Below, one piece after another: positions 1-4,997 of a stretch of DNA of 5,200 nt (within the stretch, counting starts at the first letter, position 1; each line of letters opens with the position of its first letter). Where the stretch lies: positions 1 through 5,200 of the forward strand of contig NZ_JAIVFR010000543.1 in the NCBI RefSeq assembly GCF_020829685.1. Reading direction: 5' to 3'. A program made the translations under genes and the position numbers. The DNA comes from Nostoc sp. CHAB 5715. GTDB taxonomy: Bacteria; Cyanobacteriota; Cyanobacteriia; Cyanobacteriales; Nostocaceae. Below the pieces are notes generated by a model, which had not been told where the DNA came from, did not search any database, and saw only the letters and a program-made list of their open reading frames with translations.

Positions 1-166
1 TATTAAACCTAAATGCTTCTACACCTGATAATTCCCACAATTTAGTGTAAGCATCCAACTCTGCTTTGGCTTCTTTTGGCATAGCACCCAGTGAGTTAGA
101 AATCATATAACAAGCAGTTTCAAGAATTGTAAAATGCTGACGATATTGTTGAGCTAGGATGTCCAT
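1..166 (-). CDS. kynU: Kynureninase-like PLP enzyme, N-terminal fragment (runs off the window)
   Basis: Only the first 55 codons are present; the gene continues past position 1. I translated it by hand from the ATG at 166, giving MDILAQQYRQHFTILETACY, then MISNSLGAMPKEAKAELDAY, then TKLWELSGVEAFRFN. The order HF..L....Y..SNSLG.MPK, about 12 residues, LW...G..AF is the N-terminal signature of the kynureninase branch of fold-type I PLP enzymes. Kynureninase cleaves kynurenine to anthranilate and L-alanine in the cytosol. The lysine that binds PLP would lie outside the window, so activity cannot be judged. No Shine-Dalgarno is visible (CGCTAATT precedes the ATG), which is common in cyanobacteria. 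The neighbouring tryptophan dioxygenase and anthranilate-type oxygenase fit this call. Alternative: another class V aminotransferase-like enzyme. A 309-bp gap with a possible terminator precedes it, so it may have its own promoter. Confidence 0.65.
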   Translation of the reverse strand, partial: MDILAQQYRQHFTILETACYMISNSLGAMPKEAKAELDAYTKLWELSGVEAFRFN

Positions 167-220
167 AATTAGCGATAAATATGAGTTAAAATTAGAATAA
201 AGCGATTTTTTGCATAGATG

Positions 221-312
221 TATAGCAGTCCTAAATCATTTTTAAAAATAAATATAACCGCAGAGGCGCAGAGAGAGAAATCGGAGAGCACGACTAATTT
301 AAAATTGCTATA
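221..312. repeat. Dispersed intergenic repeat with imperfect terminal inverted repeats
   Basis: The ends are TATAGCAGT (221-229) and ATTGCTATA (304-312), inverted with 8 of 9 matches; imperfect complementarity continues inward (CCTAAAT against AATTTA). The core at 258-280 reads CCGCAGAGGCGCAGAGAG followed by AGAAA, a purine-rich word I recognise as a common interspersed sequence in Nostoc-type genomes. AGAGGCG (262-268) also pairs with CGCCTCT (337-343), outside the element. It is non-coding and probably a non-autonomous mobile or amplified repeat. Copy number was not tested. Confidence 0.5.
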
Positions 313-410
313 TATTCGATTGCTATTAAGTTATTTCGCCTCTCTACAGAATAGACACACGCTATCAAGAGCTATGAAACCTTATTTTATTTGAATAAAA
401 ACCTAATTTC

Positions 411-435
411 TAAAAAGTCTAATTTAGATTTTTTA
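411..435 (-). terminator. Candidate AT-rich terminator downstream of tryptophan dioxygenase gene
   Basis: The inverted repeat has AAAAA (412-416) against TTTTT (430-434) and TCTAA (418-422) against TTAGA (424-428), with one G-T wobble. Read on the minus strand it is a stem of TCTA/TAGA type followed by CTTTTTAG, about 40 nt after the dioxygenase stop. The stem is almost GC-free, so it would be weak. The symmetry means it could act in either direction. Confidence 0.3.
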
Positions 436-475
436 ATATAAATTTTCTACTGTACAAGCATTAAACACTCGGCAT

Positions 476-1459
476 TTATAGTGTTTGACAGAGCTTTTGG
501 TTAGCTAGATATAACTCAGGAAAATACCGTTCCTCAGTGATAGACTTATTCAAATATTTCACCCAATCCGATCCAGCAGTTCCGTAAGACACCTTAGCTA
601 AATGTTTGGTACTTACCTTCAGATGCATACGCTTCCAATCTGTAATGGAAACATCCATTTTTAGTAATTTTTCTGCTAACTCAATCAAGTCTTTCTCTTG
701 TCCTTCAGCCAATAATGTTTCAAACAACTCTACAGCATCTTTGGAGCTAGATAGTCGCTGAGATACGATACTAATAAACATTGAGCGCAATGATGACTGC
801 TTAACTTTGTCGTAGACAAAGTTAAAATGTGCAACGTCCTTATTTTTTAATTTGACAAGATTGGATATTGTGCCACCTAATTGTTGCTTATCTGAAATTA
901 AGTTTTCCCAATAGAATTTTTCTTTCTCCGGCAATACCTGATTCCTGTTTTCGTGATTTTCTGAATTAGAGCCTGAACTTTCGCTAGGCGATGCTTTTCG
1001 TTCTAGACCTGCTAGAATTTCTATAATGCGAAATTGTGTAGATTGAAATCCACTCGCTGAACCTAAAGCTTTGCGAAAAATCAGGAACTCTTGAGTTGAA
1101 AAACATTCAATCAAGATATTAAAACTATTAATTAAAGTAGAAAAGTAATGATTAATTCTCTCAACTGCATTAGTGGCATTGGTGATATCGCATGGGGTAT
1201 TGCTGAGGGCACGAATTGCACGCTCACCTTCGTGAATTATTAGACGGAACCACAACTCTGTTTGCTGATGATAAACCAAAAAAGTCATCTCATCATGGTA
1301 GTCAGTAATAGGTTTCTGAATTGAGAGAAGTGTTTCTAATTTAATATAATCATCATAATGTAAGTCTCGTCGCAGCGCAGTTCCTTCCATATAATCTAAG
1401 AAGCGAGCGCCATAACGCTCTTTTAGTAAACTAATTACCAATTCCAGTTTTTCATTCAT
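476..1459 (-). CDS. kynA: Tryptophan 2,3-dioxygenase (heme enzyme, first step of the kynurenine pathway)
   Basis: Heme-dependent oxidation of L-tryptophan to N-formylkynurenine. From the ATG at 1459 the protein has 327 aa. Visible family motifs are YDDYIKLETLLSIQKP; HDEMTFLVYHQQTELW, with active-site Phe60 and distal His64; LGSASGFQSTQFRIIE, with Arg144 expected to bind the substrate carboxylate; and WKRMHLKVS, with His279 as the likely heme ligand. GTAGSDWVKYL (GTGGS in most members, Thr294 kept) and RYFPELY follow. A Ser/Glu/Asn-rich insert lies at about residues 155-179, and the His279-to-GTAGS spacing is about one residue longer than I expect from bacterial enzymes. The frame stays open to a TTG at 1543 (355 aa), which would overlap the small-subunit gene by 26 bp. 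I prefer the ATG because the extra 28 residues are basic, AT-rich and unlike the family. The gene lies 58 bp after the oxygenase small subunit, on the same strand and probably in the same operon. Confidence 0.9.
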   Translation of the reverse strand: MNEKLELVISLLKERYGARFLDYMEGTALRRDLHYDDYIKLETLLSIQKPITDYHDEMTFLVYHQQTELWFRLIIHEGERAIRALSNTPCDITNATNAVERINHYFSTLINSFNILIECFSTQEFLIFRKALGSASGFQSTQFRIIEILAGLERKASPSESSGSNSENHENRNQVLPEKEKFYWENLISDKQQLGGTISNLVKLKNKDVAHFNFVYDKVKQSSLRSMFISIVSQRLSSSKDAVELFETLLAEGQEKDLIELAEKLLKMDVSITDWKRMHLKVSTKHLAKVSYGTAGSDWVKYLNKSITEERYFPELYLANQKLCQTL

Positions 1460-1517
1460 CTTTTTATCAAAAAATTTCCGATAATTTTGCGACTTTAGTT
1501 TATTTTTCCGGTAGCGT

Positions 1518-2009
1518 CTAAATTGGATATATGATTGCTCCAAGCAATAAATTTCCGTCTAGTACACAGATTTTTTCCCGAAATTTGAGCGTACTTCCTT
1601 CACGAATAATCACATCCAAATATCGCCCAGCATTGAAGACATTGGTTGTACTATCAACCAAGCTCTCGAACACTATAAAGTTTGCTTGAGTGTGCAGTGT
1701 TGATTCAGAATTGCCAACAATACGGATATTGGAGATTAAATGTCGGCAGTAGCGAGGAGCATGAAAGCTGGTTTTTTGGATACCCGAAATGCGATCGTGC
1801 AGCATCCCAATTCCTTCACAGTACATTAGCGCCAGAGGTAGCCCGCGATCATAATTTTCACGAGTAACGATTTTATAAACACAATCTTCGGTAAAAAATG
1901 ATGTCCAACGCTCAATCTCCTCATCAACGGCATTGGCATACTCGTAATAAAAAACTTCAAGTTCTTCACGAGATATTTTTTGGTCTAAATTTATGTAGTC
2001 CGTTGGCAT
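1518..2009 (-). CDS. Rieske aromatic-ring oxygenase, small (beta) subunit, AndAd/NagH-like
   Basis: 163 aa, the usual length for the NTF2-like (cystatin-fold) beta subunit of ring-hydroxylating oxygenases. It carries no cofactor and is structural, assembling with the alpha subunit. Visible landmarks are YANAVDEEIERWTSFFTEDC near residues 24-43, TRENYDRGLPLALMYCEG at 49-66, MLHDRI at 69-74, RYCRHLISNIRI at 86-97, NAGRYLDVIIREG at 126-138 and a C-terminal YPI. The RENYDRGLP...MLHDRI and NAGRYLD..IRE strings are, from memory, close to the anthranilate dioxygenase (AndAd) and salicylate 5-hydroxylase (NagH) small subunits rather than to naphthalene or biphenyl types. Its ATG lies 2 nt after the stop of the large subunit, with an RBS inside that gene's end, so translation is probably coupled. 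It ends in TAG at 1518. Confidence 0.9.
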   Translation of the reverse strand: MPTDYINLDQKISREELEVFYYEYANAVDEEIERWTSFFTEDCVYKIVTRENYDRGLPLALMYCEGIGMLHDRISGIQKTSFHAPRYCRHLISNIRIVGNSESTLHTQANFIVFESLVDSTTNVFNAGRYLDVIIREGSTLKFREKICVLDGNLLLGAIIYPI

Positions 2010-2011
2010 AA

Positions 2012-3262
2012 CTACACTCCCATCACATTTCGATAGTAGGTATAAAAGGCACGAATAGCCGACTCTGTTAGCATATGATCTGCATCCTCACAACCATTAC
2101 CTCCCATTTTCAGGATGGCGGCTTCTCGATTGTAAGGATTAATTCCATTTTGTAAGCACTGCAAAATTTCACTATCATCAGCTGAGACATAACCTGCTGG
2201 GCCCATTAAATTTGCCTGTCGCAAACGCTGTGCCTTAATTTCAGGAGTGTCATCAGCATAGCCAAAGAAAGTCCAGACTAGTTCCGAGCGATCAGGACTA
2301 CAAGGTACAATTTGACGGGTTGCCAGAGTATTAACCTGCTGTTGCACAATCAAATTAGGATAGAGAGTTTGCATCACACAAGTTTCATAACCTGGAAATT
2401 CATCAGTAGCTTCCAGCAATTGTGGCCCTTGTAACTTCATACTGTTAACAAATGAAGTTGTCTCTGTCTTTACTTCTTTCGATACCTGTTCTCCTTTACA
2501 CGAAATCAAACAGGCATGACGACCTGTTTCATCTATGCGGACTTCGGACTTTTGATCCGCACGCCAGAGTCCAAATGTAACCAAAAAAGCATGGAGTATT
2601 GTGGCATGATAGGGGTCTTTGGTATTCTCGAAAATGAGTTTCCAATTGCTATTAATCACTTGCCGAAAATAGCCCAATACATATAACTCTCTGCCATCAA
2701 AGACACGATCAAAATAATTGAGCATCGTTGAACCTAAATATTCTTCAAAGGTCTCCATGTTTGGCTCAAATGACGCAAAAAAGACACCATGCCGCTCCGT
2801 AACATTCAATCTATGCAACCCATAGCTTTTAGGGTCAAAATCATCTGCCATACCACCCTGACCATTCACTCCTTTCTGAAACGGAATTCCTCGTAGATTT
2901 CCTTGAGTATCGAAGTTCCATTGGTGGTATGGACACTGAAACGATGTAGCATTGCCAAAATTATGCAAGCATAGTTGCGTTCCATGATGAGTACACTGAT
3001 TGACAAAAGCATTCACAGTACCATCTTTAGCGCGGACAAGGATAATTGGTATACTTCCTACCGTAGTGCGCTTAAAGTCTCCAAACTTTGGAATCTCCGC
3101 ATCAAGTCCGACATAATTCCAACTTCGTCCCCCAAATATGTGAATTTGCTCTTGTTTGTAAATTTCTGGGTCGGTATAGAACCGATAGGGGATCTCGGTA
3201 CAAATAGTTTTATTAGAAACTTTTTTGTCAACAAAACTCGCGTCTGGAGGTGTTTTTTGCAT
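2012..3262 (-). CDS. Rieske aromatic-ring oxygenase, large (alpha) subunit, anthranilate dioxygenase/salicylate 5-hydroxylase-like
   Basis: 416 aa, close to the usual 420-450. The N-terminal Rieske domain has C90-T-H92 and, 17 residues later, C110-P-Y-H113, ligands of the [2Fe-2S] cluster. The catalytic domain has N213-T-K-D216-P-Y-H219-A-T-I-L-H224, the NxxDxxHxxxxH signature: His219 and His224 bind the mononuclear iron and Asp216 links to the neighbouring cluster. GPAGYVSADDSE at 354-365 supplies the third iron ligand, probably Asp363. IPYRFYTDPEIYKQEQIHIF near the N-terminus and the GPAG-VS-DD segment point to the AndAc/NagG group, which acts on anthranilate or salicylate; this is family-level recognition, so substrate and regiochemistry (1,2-dioxygenation or ring hydroxylation) stay open. 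The usual CxHRG is CTHHG here. No ferredoxin or reductase gene is adjacent. It is the first gene of the minus-strand cluster; AGTAGGT abuts the ATG, too close to be a good RBS. Confidence 0.92.
   Translation of the reverse strand: MQKTPPDASFVDKKVSNKTICTEIPYRFYTDPEIYKQEQIHIFGGRSWNYVGLDAEIPKFGDFKRTTVGSIPIILVRAKDGTVNAFVNQCTHHGTQLCLHNFGNATSFQCPYHQWNFDTQGNLRGIPFQKGVNGQGGMADDFDPKSYGLHRLNVTERHGVFFASFEPNMETFEEYLGSTMLNYFDRVFDGRELYVLGYFRQVINSNWKLIFENTKDPYHATILHAFLVTFGLWRADQKSEVRIDETGRHACLISCKGEQVSKEVKTETTSFVNSMKLQGPQLLEATDEFPGYETCVMQTLYPNLIVQQQVNTLATRQIVPCSPDRSELVWTFFGYADDTPEIKAQRLRQANLMGPAGYVSADDSEILQCLQNGINPYNREAAILKMGGNGCEDADHMLTESAIRAFYTYYRNVMGV
2017..2021 (-). promoter_or_regulatory. Ribosome binding site of the small-subunit gene, inside the large-subunit gene
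   Basis: The minus strand reads GGGAG, 7 nt, then ATG, with the TAG stop of the large subunit lying between them. This supports the ATG at 2009 as the start and suggests translational coupling that keeps the two subunits at equal levels. Confidence 0.6.
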
Positions 3263-3319
3263 ACCTACTAAGCTCGATTTTATCCATTTTTACGAAATAC
3301 AAACAGTAGCGCTTAAACT

Positions 3320-3325
3320 CTTATA
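3320..3325 (-). promoter_or_regulatory. Candidate -10 box for the oxygenase/dioxygenase operon
   Basis: The minus strand reads CCCTATAAGAG. TATAAG lies 57 nt upstream of the large-subunit ATG and is the best -10 match in the 200 bp upstream. At 17 nt spacing the -35 position reads TCCAAA, a poor match, so the promoter would need an activator. The call rests on weak sequence similarity only. Confidence 0.22.
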
Positions 3326-3380
3326 GGGCATTACTTTGAGTTTTTGGACTTTATCGATAATCAGTGACATGGAAAAGATA

Positions 3381-3409
3381 TTTGCCAAAAAACTAGGGTT
3401 TTTGCCAAA
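3381..3409. promoter_or_regulatory. Two TTTGCCAAA direct repeats, possible regulator sites
   Basis: Identical 9-mers at 3381-3389 and 3401-3409 are 20 bp apart start to start, about two helical turns. Each is itself a near palindrome (TTTG-C-CAAA). On the minus strand they read TTTGGCAAA, 119-147 bp upstream of the oxygenase ATG, and TTGGCA also resembles a -35 box. The spacing and symmetry suit cooperative binding by a dimeric regulator; the regulator is unknown. Confidence 0.35.
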
Positions 3410-3681
3410 TAAAGAAAGCCGCGTTCTTAATTTTGGATAAAGTCGAGCTAAGGGTAAGTTGGGAGATTCACATCAAGAAATGCTCTAAATTCCTCTTGTA
3501 TGAAGCCAGTTAGTAGTTTTAGTTCGCAAATAAAATTAAGTTAACTAATTATTAGCTTTTTCTCGATTTCATTAGATTCAATAACTCATTAGTAAATAAT
3601 ACGGTGAGTCATATATCTTGATACATGTTAACCACATAAGTTTTAGATCGTCAAGCCCTATCGCTCCTTTATTTCTCATGC

Positions 3682-3709
3682 AAAAAAAATCTGAAAGCTT
3701 TGTTCAGAT
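3682..3709 (-). terminator. Rho-independent-type terminator on the minus strand
   Basis: On the minus strand, ATCTGAA (3709-3703), loop CAAAGCT, TTCAGAT (3695-3689), then seven more T residues (3688-3682). A perfect 7-bp stem and a U tract make this the clearest terminator in the window, though the stem is not GC-rich. It lies 348 bp past the stop of the 4057-4848 gene and 420 bp before the oxygenase start. It would insulate the operon from upstream transcription, or end a short non-coding transcript. Confidence 0.6.
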
Positions 3710-3746
3710 AGGGTTTTGCCTATTGAAATTTGTTTGGTGGTTTATG

Positions 3747-3784
3747 TAGTTATACATAGATACACATCTTTAGTTATACATAGA
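3747..3784. repeat. Two 14-nt direct repeats, TAGTTATACATAGA
   Basis: Identical copies at 3747-3760 and 3771-3784 are 24 bp apart start to start and separated by 10 bp. They lie just upstream (minus-strand sense) of the 3682-3709 terminator. They may be regulator sites or remnants of a local duplication; no function is assigned. Confidence 0.5.
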
Positions 3785-3803
3785 GGCATAAAGTTTGCCG
3801 CTA

Positions 3804-3811
3804 GCGATCGC
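3804..3811. repeat. HIP1 octamer GCGATCGC
   Basis: The exact cyanobacterial highly iterated palindrome, here extended to TAGCGATCGCTA (3802-3813). A second exact copy lies at 4666-4673 within the DUF62-family gene. These support a cyanobacterial origin. Confidence 0.85.
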
Positions 3812-3937
3812 TAATTGCATCCCCAGATATGACTTTCATCATTTAGCCCCAATTATTGTTTGCCCAAAGTTATAAAAGAGCGCTATGCCATTGAAGGAAT
3901 TCTGACTAAGCTAATCGGTATTAAAATTACATCATCA

Positions 3938-3959
3938 GGGCGGGCTTTTCGGCCCACCC
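3938..3959. other. GC-rich hairpin (possible dispersed repeat)
   Basis: GGGCGGGC (3938-3945), loop TTTTCG, GCCCACCC (3952-3959): an 8-bp stem with one C-A mismatch, very GC-rich against AT-rich flanks. No T run follows on either strand, so a standard intrinsic terminator is doubtful. The sequence resembles GGGCGGGC...GCCC hairpins scattered in Nostoc-like intergenic DNA, from memory. Confidence 0.4.
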
Positions 3960-4022
3960 CACAAGATATTAAGAAAATTTTGATATGCAAATTAGATGTG
4001 TTTTAGCTTACTGCATCAGAAG

Positions 4023-4052
4023 CTCACACTCACCGCAAGCGGTAAGTGTGAG
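4023..4052 (-). terminator. Hairpin just past the stop of the DUF62-family gene
   Basis: CTCACACT (4023-4030) pairs with AGTGTGAG (4045-4052). After one C/A mismatch, ACCG (4032-4035) pairs with CGGT (4040-4043) around a CAAG loop, giving a 12-bp stem that starts 4 nt after the TGA. The minus-strand sequence after it (CTTCTGATG) lacks a real T run, so it may protect the 3' end or terminate only partly. Confidence 0.5.
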
Positions 4053-4056
4053 TAAT

Positions 4057-4848
4057 TCACGCAATTCGAGTTACTTGCTGATTCACACGGGGACGACCAA
4101 AGCGTTCCCAAGCGCTCCCTCCTCGCAGAAATAGCTCTAAAAAGCGTAATGGTTCTCCTGAATCGCCTCTTGACCAACCGGAACTACCAGGAGCAAAGGC
4201 TAAAGTTCCTTCAGAAACTTTGAAGCTGCCATCAGAATACACTGCATCACTGACTACATCTCCAATGCGGATCACGATTTTGGTTTGAGGCTCCAAGTTA
4301 AGTGTATGGGCCCCAATAGTTGTTTTGATGTTGCCGTAGCCATCAATCCAGGCAATTCGATCTGGTGGAACATCTGGGATTTGCTCACTCTTAAAGCTAT
4401 CTCCCAAAAGGCTAAAATCTTCATTCATAATGGCAGCCGCAGCCGGAGGAAACACATCCCGTGAGCGAAACTGCGAACCACCACGAGAAACGTTGACCGC
4501 TCGCAACTCCTTTGTATAGTCTTTGATAAAGGAGAGGGTGTAGCCTGCATTCACACCCACTACTTTTACACCATTAGATAATAGGGCATAAGTTAGTCCT
4601 TCACCTTCATTGTCTCTACGGGCTTCAGGATCATCCTGACGAGGGGCGCAGTTGTGATAAATTAGGCGATCGCTAGGGCCTGGGTTAAGTCCTAGTTGGG
4701 CAATCCAGAATCCCGTTGCCAAGGTACTGAATGCTGGAACCGAAAGCAAATGAATTTGGGCATGGGGAAAAGCCATCAGCAGACGTTGTGTGACTTCTGT
4801 AAATGCCGGATCTCCTGTACCGTAGTCTGCAATGACGCAGATAAACAT
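4057..4848 (-). CDS. Divergent SAM-hydroxide adenosyltransferase (DUF62) family protein
   Basis: 263 aa, close to the family's usual 250-300. Typical members hydrolyse S-adenosylmethionine to adenosine and methionine; fluorinase and chlorinase are relatives. Matching landmarks are FICVIADYGTGDP at 2-14 (for TDFGTxDxY), DPEARR at 73-78 (for the VDPGVGTxRR loop, about three residues shorter), GVNAGYTL at 98-105 (for GPDNGLL), SQFRSRDVFPPAAA at 125-138 (for TFHGRDIFAPAAA), IDGYGNIKTTI at 168-178 (for IDRFGNLITNI) and a C-terminal RGGSAWERFG. The catalytic Asp-Arg-His set looks altered: the His of TFHGRD is Arg128 here, so activity on SAM is uncertain. No signal peptide or membrane segment is seen. 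AGGAGG 6 nt before the ATG fixes the start. It is probably unrelated to the tryptophan genes, being 794 bp away with a hairpin and a terminator between. Confidence 0.78.
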   Translation of the reverse strand: MFICVIADYGTGDPAFTEVTQRLLMAFPHAQIHLLSVPAFSTLATGFWIAQLGLNPGPSDRLIYHNCAPRQDDPEARRDNEGEGLTYALLSNGVKVVGVNAGYTLSFIKDYTKELRAVNVSRGGSQFRSRDVFPPAAAAIMNEDFSLLGDSFKSEQIPDVPPDRIAWIDGYGNIKTTIGAHTLNLEPQTKIVIRIGDVVSDAVYSDGSFKVSEGTLAFAPGSSGWSRGDSGEPLRFLELFLRGGSAWERFGRPRVNQQVTRIA

Positions 4849-4854
4849 TCTGCT

Positions 4855-4860
4855 CCTCCT
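4855..4860 (-). promoter_or_regulatory. Strong Shine-Dalgarno of the DUF62-family gene
   Basis: The minus strand reads GGAAGGAGGAGCAGAATG: perfect AGGAGG, 6 nt before the ATG at 4848. It is the best RBS in the window and rules out alternative starts. Confidence 0.8.
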
Positions 4861-4881
4861 TCCTTAGGTAGTAATTTGCAA

Positions 4882-4910
4882 TCAATAGTTAGGCAATGGG
4901 TGATGTTCAA
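4882..4910 (-). promoter_or_regulatory. Weak candidate promoter of the DUF62-family gene
   Basis: On the minus strand TTGAAC (4910-4905), a 17-nt spacer, then TATTGA (4887-4882), 33 nt before the ATG. It matches 4 of 6 and 3 of 6 consensus bases, so only the spacing and position support it. An alternative -10 is TATAGT within GCATATAGTTG, near 4957-4967. Confidence 0.2.
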
Positions 4911-4997
4911 ATATCTCAGTAAACCTGCCTCATCAGCAGTTTAGATGTGATCTCAACTATATGCAAGATTTCTACTACTGGAGTTTAGACTAAATAA

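Larger units (their letters stand above)
167..475. other. Intergenic gap between dioxygenase gene and kynureninase-like gene
   Basis: This AT-rich 309-bp stretch has no credible ORF. It contains a short hairpin at the end of the upstream gene, with arms AAACACT (463-469) and AGTGTTT (480-486) around the TAA stop. It also holds an AT-rich inverted repeat with T tracts (411-435) and a dispersed repeat (221-312). A promoter for the gene starting at 166 would have to lie here, but I see no convincing -35/-10 pair. Confidence 0.5.
3272..3448. repeat. Inverted repeat pair bracketing the oxygenase upstream region
   Basis: GCTCGATTTTATCC (3272-3285) is the reverse complement of GGATAAAGTCGAGC (3435-3448) apart from one base. 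The arms are 149 bp apart, and the left arm begins 10 bp upstream of the large-subunit ATG. A third partial copy, GACTTTATC, lies between them at 3347-3355 next to the palindrome TTATCGATAA (3351-3360). They could be regulator sites or the ends of a small mobile element carrying the promoter. Confidence 0.45.
3263..4056. other. 794-bp gap upstream of the oxygenase operon
   Basis: No ORF in this AT-rich stretch is convincing. It holds, from right to left, the terminator hairpin of the 4057-4848 gene, a GC-rich hairpin at 3938-3959, a HIP1 site, a pair of 14-nt direct repeats, and a minus-strand terminator at 3682-3709. Nearer the oxygenase start are two TTTGCCAAA direct repeats and a long-range inverted repeat, in the likely control region. 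The stretch 3450-3680 shows nothing I can name. Confidence 0.5.

Noticed and set aside
1682..1867. 61-codon ORF on the plus strand
   Set aside because: It lies wholly inside the oxygenase small-subunit gene on the opposite strand and has no family-like motifs or RBS.
2975..3271. 98-codon ORF on the plus strand
   Set aside because: It is antisense to the Rieske domain coding region of the large subunit, whose motifs are unmistakable; a shadow frame.
3228..3287. 19-codon upstream ORF (MDKIELSRYAKNTSRREFC) overlapping the oxygenase start
   Set aside because: It has no Shine-Dalgarno and no tryptophan codon to suggest an attenuation leader; it is probably chance. Conservation in orthologues would revive it.
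3320..3334. NtcA-like site (GTA N8 TAA) over the candidate -10
   Set aside because: The last base departs from GTAN8TAC and there is no TAN3T box about 22 nt downstream; too weak to call.
3831..4005. Plus-strand frame with a protein-like stretch (LPKVIKERYAIEGILTKLIG)
   Set aside because: There is no ATG or RBS, the frame runs through the GC-rich hairpin, and I recognise no family. It could be a gene remnant but cannot be supported.
4685..4944. 66-codon minus ORF and 82-codon plus ORF at the start of the DUF62-family gene
   Set aside because: Both overlap the 5' end of a well supported gene with a strong Shine-Dalgarno; their translations are Cys/Ser-rich and featureless.
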